DNA from: Magicicada septendecula
Lineage: Eukaryota; Arthropoda; Insecta; Hemiptera; Cicadidae
Length of the DNA: 64,000 bases
Reading direction: 5' to 3'
Assembly: GCA_034769895.1 (NCBI GenBank)
Contig: CM068367.1
Coordinates: 89,029,399-89,093,398, forward strand
Position numbers and translations under genes: made by a program. Under the pieces are notes generated by a model. The model was not told where the DNA came from, made no database searches, and saw nothing but the letters and a program-made list of their open reading frames with translations. Positions 56,804 to 64,000 of this stretch are shown here, piece by piece. Every line of letters starts with the position of its first letter. Within the stretch, counting starts at the first letter, position 1.

Positions 56804-58117
56804 ATGAGAAAACAAGAAATGCATAATACCAGAGGCAGATCGAAGAAGAGGGCAGAAGAAAAGGAGAAGGAAGAAGGTGGACAGGAACGAGAGATAGAAA
56901 TATTTACGGACAGCGAAATGGAACAACCAATGGGTGATAAAGAAGAAACCGAAGTAATCACAGATACGGACAAGGAAATAGTTGAAGAGGATGCCCAAGG
57001 GGATCAACCAGATAAATCCAACCAAAAAGAAGATATAAGCATACAGGAGATGTTAAGAATTATAATGGAAGGGAATAACAAGATCCAGGAAGATAATAAG
57101 CGAACCAATGAGGAAAATAAAGAAAATTTTAGGAGACAGGAGGAAAAATTTGATAAAATAATTGAAAACTCAAGGAAACAAAATGAAACCATGAGCGAAA
57201 AATTTGACAAAATAGATGAGAATTTTAAGAAACAGGAAGAGAACTCAAGGAAACAGAATGAAACCTTGAGGGACAGTTTAAAACAAATTGAGAAAATAAA
57301 CGAAGAAAGTTTAAAGCGGATTGAGGGTAAGATGGAGAAGTTCAACAAGGAGATATGGGAAACTTTTGGAGAGAAGTTTGAAAATGTTAATACGCTTACC
57401 CAAAAAGCAGATACATACAAAGAGGAGACAAATAAGAAAATGGACAGTGGTTTTAATAATTTGGATGAAACATTAGACAGCACTTCCGAAAGTATTATAG
57501 TAAGTCCAAACACAGAAGAGAGTAGCAAGAAAACAGAAATTAGAGAAGACCAGAATGCATTGCTATCTGAAAATAAGAAAATAAGGAAAATATGGAGAAA
57601 GAAAATATTCAATACAAAAGAAGAAATGGAGATGAGGAAGGGTGGATTAATTAATATATTTAACCCTCCCATTAATAAAAAAATGGAGTTAAATAAAGTT
57701 AGAAATTGTAGACAAAACTCAACAAGAATATCAAAGGTAAGCCACCATAGAATAATAACAAAAAACTTAAATAAATTTAAATATCATTTAAATATATCGA
57801 TGATCAAAGGGTATCTGACCACATCAATTATATTTTCAAGACGGAGTATACCAATAGAACATTATGTAAATAATACAGAGGTCAAAGAGGATGGAATGAT
57901 AGAATATATGAGTGATTACGTTAGGTTAGAGAAGATACAATACTTGTCAATTAAAAAGGGTCTAAATATGACCGAAAACTGTGACTTAAATGAAGACTTT
58001 GTATCAGCCGAGTTACAGTACCAGATACACGAGAGATATTTAACAAGGACAAAAATCATTATAGACACCCCAGTAATCCGAGAACATCTAGTACCTGAGT
58101 TAATGGACCATGGTTAA
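56804..58117 (+). CDS. Gag-like coiled-coil protein, array unit 3
   Basis: 437 residues, the same protein as in the other units, intact. Confidence 0.6.
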   Translation: MRKQEMHNTRGRSKKRAEEKEKEEGGQEREIEIFTDSEMEQPMGDKEETEVITDTDKEIVEEDAQGDQPDKSNQKEDISIQEMLRIIMEGNNKIQEDNKRTNEENKENFRRQEEKFDKIIENSRKQNETMSEKFDKIDENFKKQEENSRKQNETLRDSLKQIEKINEESLKRIEGKMEKFNKEIWETFGEKFENVNTLTQKADTYKEETNKKMDSGFNNLDETLDSTSESIIVSPNTEESSKKTEIREDQNALLSENKKIRKIWRKKIFNTKEEMEMRKGGLINIFNPPINKKMELNKVRNCRQNSTRISKVSHHRIITKNLNKFKYHLNISMIKGYLTTSIIFSRRSIPIEHYVNNTEVKEDGMIEYMSDYVRLEKIQYLSIKKGLNMTENCDLNEDFVSAELQYQIHERYLTRTKIIIDTPVIREHLVPELMDHG

Positions 58118-59340
58118 CCTAAATAATAACAAACCAGAAAAGGGGACTGAAATTCTGAAAACCGACCCAGCAACCCATTGAATAGCGGAAGAAAACCCCA
58201 AAATTCCAAAAGTACGTAAGGACAACTTACTTAATTTATTCAGAAATAATACGATTTAAGATATTTTGAAACCATTTGATTTAACAAAAAATAAGAACAG
58301 ATTAGTAAATAAGAGTTATAAAGAATTGATTTAAAATGAAATAATAGGAAAAAGTAATATTTTTAATGGTAACAAACAGAAGAAAAATTAAATGAACAAA
58401 AACAATTGATGGTAATGTGCTCAGATAAGAAGAATAAAGAATAATTTAATGACTCCAATGAAACTGAAGGAGGATGATAATTAATACAATAATTAGAATT
58501 TCTCGGAATTGAAGATTATATCAGAAGAAATGATACGGAGACATATATGTCACAATCAGTAAAGTCAAAAGAATTTTAACATAAGGCCTATCAATAATGT
58601 TATATGCTATTAGTTAATGGAAAAGAAGAAGGAATCAAGGAGAAGAAGAAATATATAAATAAATGCAAACAGCTACAGTATGAAGAATCCCAAAAGTGTT
58701 TAGTACTAGTCGCTAATTGACTACTACTTATAATTTTTTTATTTTAATGTATTGACCGTAGAAATGTTCCGGCAATAATTTTTATGAGCAGGGATGATGT
58801 TCCCCTGGTCTCAGAAGGTGTAAGGATGGGCAGCGGAGTAATGGACCCAAAAGTGGCCACCCGACTGGTACCACCGCACAAGATAGGGAAAAATGTTAGG
58901 GAAATTGAATATTTAAGGGATAAAAATTATAAAATAGCTGTATAGATTGATATTGGATTCCAGAAGTATAGATGAAGAAAATAGAAGGAAGATAGCAGAC
59001 AAAAGCTTAATTGATAAAGCTAATTTAGAGAAGTAAATAGAAATGAGTGTTAAAACAAGTTTAATATGATTAGTGTGACCAGTCCTTATCAAATAAAATG
59101 TGGAAGTACCACTACCCAGAGAAATAAATAATTGATGAATTTGCCTTCAAGAAAGAGAGAGTAGAGTAAGAAAACAGCAATTACCACCAGTCTGAATTAC
59201 CAGTCAGTTTACAACCAGTTTGAAATAAAGGAAGATATTATGAAGAATAAAACCAGGAATATTATGAAAATTGAAGATCAACAATTTATTTTAGTAAACG
59301 AGTAAAACCAAAATAAATTTGTTCTAGTGGGGGGGCTTTA
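58118..59340 (+). other. Noncoding internal region, array unit 3
   Basis: Same as 48,874-50,096. Confidence 0.6.
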
Positions 59341-61329
59341 TGTAACGGTACATAACCCGGTCCCAATAAGTGATAACTCTAGTAATACCATAAAGGTCAG
59401 AAATGGGTAAACTATAACGAGCTCAAAATTAAATTGTATCACTAAACATTATAAACGATTAAAGTGATATACAGTGACAAGTGAGTTATAGTGTACCCAA
59501 TGAGGTAATAAATGAAGGTGAAGGGAACTTCTTACAGAATTGTGCTGTAGATGTGAGAATTATAAACTGTGATAGTAGACTATGATGCTACTAACTAATT
59601 ATGTATTTTGTTAAGTTATTGTAGTATTTATATTGTGTAGACAACAAAATTTAATACCTAGGTTAATTTTATATTTTTTAAAATAATTGTGTTATAGTAT
59701 AAGATAACCCAGGGTTTTGTTTTAAAAAAAAATAAAAGATTTAAGTATCAGATGATAATAAAAATTAAAATTAAAATTCATTTAAAGTTAATAATAATAT
59801 TAAAGACTTATATACAAAGTTATAAGAAAATAAACAGAACAGTATTATGTAAATCAAATTGGGAAAGAAATCAAGATTAAAAAGAATTATTTTTCTGTAA
59901 ATAAAAAATAAATTTATAATAATTACAAACTGCCTATATACTAAAAAGTAAATAGCAGAACCAATAAAAAGATATATAAAAATTATGGGTTACTAAGAGG
60001 AACGAAAATAACAAGTATTGTTTAATCGAATTTGAAATTTAAACCTGTCCGGTTGACAAAATGATGAGACAAAAATTTTATTAAAATATCCTTTAGAAAT
60101 CTTGGAAAAGCACAAAATTGTTACAAAATTAAACAACAGTATAAACATTATGTACTACTACCTTAATTATTAAAGTTAACTTGCTATACTCCATAATAAA
60201 AGTGAAAAAAAAAAATTTTTTTGACGATTAGGCATCGCCTAGCCGAGTTTTGAGTTTTGACGAGATTGTATGTGACAAATAGTTATGAAATTACAACCAA
60301 ATATGAACACCACCTGAGAAACGGCTTCACCCAAGTAAGAACTTCAAGAAGAGAGGTAATATAAACATTTCTTTTAATATTTAACGAAGAAAACTCAAAC
60401 CGAATGGCCGTGTAGTACAGAAACGATTAAAGTGTAACCACATGTTTTAATAAAAACAAACGCACTCTGCTCTCTTACGGACATTTCCGGAACTACGTAC
60501 TAAGCGAAATAAACAAATTTTTGAATATTTTTTCTATATTTGTAAAGCGTAGTATAATTATCCATTTCTGACCATCTCATAACAAAAAGAACTTACCCTT
60601 AACCCTGGGGAAAACAACTCAAAGAATTATATGTTGATTGATGTTAAAACAAAAGATAAAATTGTAAAAAAATCGCTCAAAACTGTATATTTTTTATGAC
60701 AATTCCTTGTTACTCAATGAAGTTGATATCATGTACTAGTTAATGAAAATATCGATTGTAATATTTGTATTTTGGCGGAAGGGAAAAAACCAATAATATA
60801 AACAATAAATATTATTGAGAAAATGATATTGAATAATAAAAATATGTTTCCTTTCTTGTAGTGGGTAGTTGTAGTAGGTTTTAGAATAAATAAGAAGAGG
60901 ACGATCCACTGGGTCGTATTCTGCCACAGTGTCGTCTGGTTACCCTATATTTGGAGACTAGTGTCAAAGTCAGCTGATTCAGTTCACGGCGAATATTTGA
61001 AAAATTTAGAAATTGTCTAAACCAAGGGTACACAAACGGTACTTGCTCTCTCTTCAAAATAAGGCTAAACAACTTCCCTACTTGACCCAAATCACACACA
61101 CTCCATTTCTGCTTTGTTTGAATAACATTACCAACAACTTTATTTAAACTTCAGTCATTATAATTCATAAGTGGCGACTGCAAAGAGGTGTTCTGACCAA
61201 GTAGAAACTGTAAAAAAGACGGACGTTTCGTTGGTACCTCATAGGCGGGACGTGACAGATTGGCGCTTACAACAGTGGGGCTTGAATAAGACGGACGTTT
61301 CGCTAGTACCTCATAGGCGGGACGTGACA
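59341..61329 (+). mobile_element. Array LTR 4
   Basis: Shares the GTTTTAAAAAAAAA and AAAAAAAAAATTTTTTT variants with LTR 3 but lacks that copy's two private changes. Confidence 0.8.
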
Positions 61330-61425
61330 GATTGGCGCTCAACGTAAAAGGGCTGTAATTAGAAAAGAATTTTGATATATTTAATAAATTAATATACCAA
61401 AAAATCTTAATTATCGTCGGCAGTT

Positions 61426-62739
61426 ATGAGAAAACAAGAAATGCATAATACCAGAGGCAGATCGAAGAAGAGGGCAGAAGAAAAGGAGAAGGAAGAAGGT
61501 GGACAGGAACGAGAGATAGAAATATTTACGGACAGCGAAATGGAACAACCAATGGGTGATAAAGAAGAAACCGAAGTAATCACAGATACGGACAAGGAAA
61601 TAGTTGAAGAGGATGCCCAAGGGGATCAACCAGATAAATCCAACCAAAAAGAAGATATAAGCATACAGGAGATGTTAAGAATTATAATGGAAGGGAATAA
61701 CAAGATCCAGGAAGATAATAAGCGAACCAATGAGGAAAATAAAGAAAATTTTAGGAGACAGGAGGAAAAATTTGATAAAATAATTGAAAACTCAAGGAAA
61801 CAAAATGAAACCATGAGCGAAAAATTTGACAAAATAGATGAGAATTTTAAGAAACAGGAAGAGAACTCAAGGAAACAGAATGAAACCTTGAGGGACAGTT
61901 TAAAACAAATTGAGAAAATAAACGAAGAAAGTTTAAAGCGGATTGAGGGTAAGATGGAGAAGTTCAACAAGGAGATATGGGAAACTTTTGGAGAGAAGTT
62001 TGAAAATGTTAATACGCTTACCCAAAAAGCAGATACATACAAAGAGGAGACAAATAAGAAAATGGACAGTGGTTTTAATAATTTGGATGAAACATTAGAC
62101 AGCACTTCCGAAAGTATTATAGTAAGTCCAAACACAGAAGAGAGTAGCAAGAAAACAGAAATTAGAGAAGACCAGAATGCATTGCTATCTGAAAATAAGA
62201 AAATAAGGAAAATATGGAGAAAGAAAATATTCAATACAAAAGAAGAAATGGAGATGAGGAAGGGTGGATTAATTAATATATTTAACCCTCCCATTAATAA
62301 AAAAATGGAGTTAAATAAAGTTAGAAATTGTAGACAAAACTCAACAAGAATATCAAAGGTAAGCCACCATAGAATAATAACAAAAAACTTAAATAAATTT
62401 AAATATCATTTAAATATATCGATGATCAAAGGGTATCTGACCACATCAATTATATTTTCAAGACGGAGTATACCAATAGAACATTATGTAAATAATACAG
62501 AGGTCAAAGAGGATGGAATGATAGAATATATGAGTGATTACGTTAGGTTAGAGAAGATACAATACTTGTCAATTAAAAAGGGTCTAAATATGACCGAAAA
62601 CTGTGACTTAAATGAAGACTTTGTATCAGCCGAGTTACAGTACCAGATACACGAGAGATATTTAACAAGGACAAAAATCATTATAGACACCCCAGTAATC
62701 CGAGAACATCTAGTACCTGAGTTAATGGACCATGGTTAA
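61426..62739 (+). CDS. Gag-like coiled-coil protein, array unit 4
   Basis: 437 residues, the same protein as in the other units, intact. Confidence 0.6.
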   Translation: MRKQEMHNTRGRSKKRAEEKEKEEGGQEREIEIFTDSEMEQPMGDKEETEVITDTDKEIVEEDAQGDQPDKSNQKEDISIQEMLRIIMEGNNKIQEDNKRTNEENKENFRRQEEKFDKIIENSRKQNETMSEKFDKIDENFKKQEENSRKQNETLRDSLKQIEKINEESLKRIEGKMEKFNKEIWETFGEKFENVNTLTQKADTYKEETNKKMDSGFNNLDETLDSTSESIIVSPNTEESSKKTEIREDQNALLSENKKIRKIWRKKIFNTKEEMEMRKGGLINIFNPPINKKMELNKVRNCRQNSTRISKVSHHRIITKNLNKFKYHLNISMIKGYLTTSIIFSRRSIPIEHYVNNTEVKEDGMIEYMSDYVRLEKIQYLSIKKGLNMTENCDLNEDFVSAELQYQIHERYLTRTKIIIDTPVIREHLVPELMDHG

Positions 62740-63962
62740 CCTAAATAATAACAAACCAGAAAAGGGGACTGAAATTCTGAAAACCGACCCAGCAACCCAT
62801 TGAATAGCGGAAGAAAACCCCAAAATTCCAAAAGTACGTAAGGACAACTTACTTAATTTATTCAGAAATAATACGATTTAAGATATTTTGAAACCATTTG
62901 ATTTAACAAAAAATAAGAACAGATTAGTAAATAAGAGTTATAAAGAATTGATTTAAAATGAAATAATAGGAAAAAGTAATATTTTTAATGGTAACAAACA
63001 GAAGAAAAATTAAATGAACAAAAACAATTGATGGTAATGTGCTCAGATAAGAAGAATAAAGAATAATTTAATGACTCCAATGAAACTGAAGGAGGATGAT
63101 AATTAATACAATAATTAGAATTTCTCGGAATTGAAGATTATATCAGAAGAAATGATACGGAGACATATATGTCACAATCAGTAAAGTCAAAAGAATTTTA
63201 ACATAAGGCCTATCAATAATGTTATATGCTATTAGTTAATGGAAAAGAAGAAGGAATCAAGGAGAAGAAGAAATATATAAATAAATGCAAACAGCTACAG
63301 TATGAAGAATCCCAAAAGTGTTTAGTACTAGTCGCTAATTGACTACTACTTATAATTTTTTTATTTTAATGTATTGACCGTAGAAATGTTCCGGCAATAA
63401 TTTTTATGAGCAGGGATGATGTTCCCCTGGTCTCAGAAGGTGTAAGGATGGGCAGCGGAGTAATGGACCCAAAAGTGGCCACCCGACTGGTACCACCGCA
63501 CAAGATAGGGAAAAATGTTAGGGAAATTGAATATTTAAGGGATAAAAATTATAAAATAGCTGTATAGATTGATATTGGATTCCAGAAGTATAGATGAAGA
63601 AAATAGAAGGAAGATAGCAGACAAAAGCTTAATTGATAAAGCTAATTTAGAGAAGTAAATAGAAATGAGTGTTAAAACAAGTTTAATATGATTAGTGTGA
63701 CCAGTCCTTATCAAATAAAATGTGGAAGTACCACTACCCAGAGAAATAAATAATTGATGAATTTGCCTTCAAGAAAGAGAGAGTAGAGTAAGAAAACAGC
63801 AATTACCACCAGTCTGAATTACCAGTCAGTTTACAACCAGTTTGAAATAAAGGAAGATATTATGAAGAATAAAACCAGGAATATTATGAAAATTGAAGAT
63901 CAACAATTTATTTTAGTAAACGAGTAAAACCAAAATAAATTTGTTCTAGTGGGGGGGCTTTA
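62740..63962 (+). other. Noncoding internal region, array unit 4
   Basis: Same as 48,874-50,096. Confidence 0.6.
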
Positions 63963-64000
63963 TGTAACGGTACATAACCCGGTCCCAATAAGTGATAACT
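63963..64000 (+). mobile_element. Array LTR 5 (cut by window end)
   Basis: The first 38 bases match the LTR start exactly (TGTAACGG), so the array continues past the window. Confidence 0.9.

Larger units (their letters stand above)
45475..64000 (+). repeat. Tandem array of 4622-bp units: LTR plus gag-like internal region, 4 full units
   Basis: Units start at 45,475, 50,097, 54,719, 59,341 and 63,963 (last one cut by the window end), every spacing being exactly 4622 bp. Each unit is one ~1989-bp LTR followed by ~2633 bp of internal sequence, so the array reads LTR-int-LTR-int-LTR and so on. Units differ at only a handful of positions. The array begins inside the (AT)n end of the Penelope-like element. 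Confidence 0.95.

Noticed and set aside
45475..64000. Array as a simple satellite DNA
   Set aside because: Each 4622-bp unit has TG...CA LTR ends, a PBS-like site, gag-like frame and polypurine tract, so it is a tandem retroelement rather than an ordinary satellite.

Overview
This looks like a stretch of a large, AT-rich arthropod genome, most likely an insect. The grounds are a carboxylesterase cut into exons with insect-type motifs, Gypsy-type LTR retrotransposons with a TATA plus TCAGT promoter, many non-LTR (LINE) 3' ends, a Penelope-like element with a GIY-YIG domain, long CA/CT microsatellites and no prokaryotic gene order. The species cannot be named from sequence alone. Almost everything readable is mobile DNA. 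The only convincing host gene is a damaged carboxylesterase fragment in three exons between 29.85 and 32.57 kb.

Layout. 1-3173: tail of an LTR element and its 2.9-kb LTR. 3.2-8.4 kb: mostly unassigned DNA with two LINE remnants. 8.4-16.8 kb: four copies (A-D) of a composite element that joins a hammerhead-ribozyme (HHR) segment to arrays of a ~163-bp satellite; copy A is split by a 2093-bp solo LTR. 17.2-17.8 kb: solo Gypsy LTR. 17.98-18.26 kb: HHR foldback element. 20.8-22.4 kb: LTR remnant with a gag ORF. 23.9-24.7 kb: three further HHR units. 25.1-26.7 kb: composite copy E between 128-bp direct repeats. 27.3-33.7 kb: LINE debris and the esterase. 34.2-38.2 kb: an internally deleted Gypsy element whose gag carries an HHR foldback insertion. 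38.5-41.2 kb: a LINE split by ~2.1 kb of foreign DNA. 44.3-45.4 kb: Penelope-like element ending in a well-formed HHR. 45,475-64,000: four nearly identical 4622-bp units, each LTR plus gag-like internal region, continuing beyond the window.

The most interesting theme is a population of short HHR-bearing elements. At least twelve HHR-like motifs can be read. Most share an extremely short stem I and a stem III that is a self-complementary tetra- to octamer (ACGT, ACGCGT, ACATGT, AGCGCT, AACCGGTT), so that only a dimer could fold fully. Four small insertions have exact 11-12 bp target duplications (17,982-18,264; 24,185-24,568; 25,582-25,735; 35,112-35,313), and three of these are foldbacks. The well-formed HHR at 45,359-45,400 follows a Penelope GIY-YIG domain, which suggests that Penelope-like machinery moves the family. 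The second theme is the tandem LTR-gag array, a pattern expected from LTR-LTR recombination or circle re-integration of a gag-only element.
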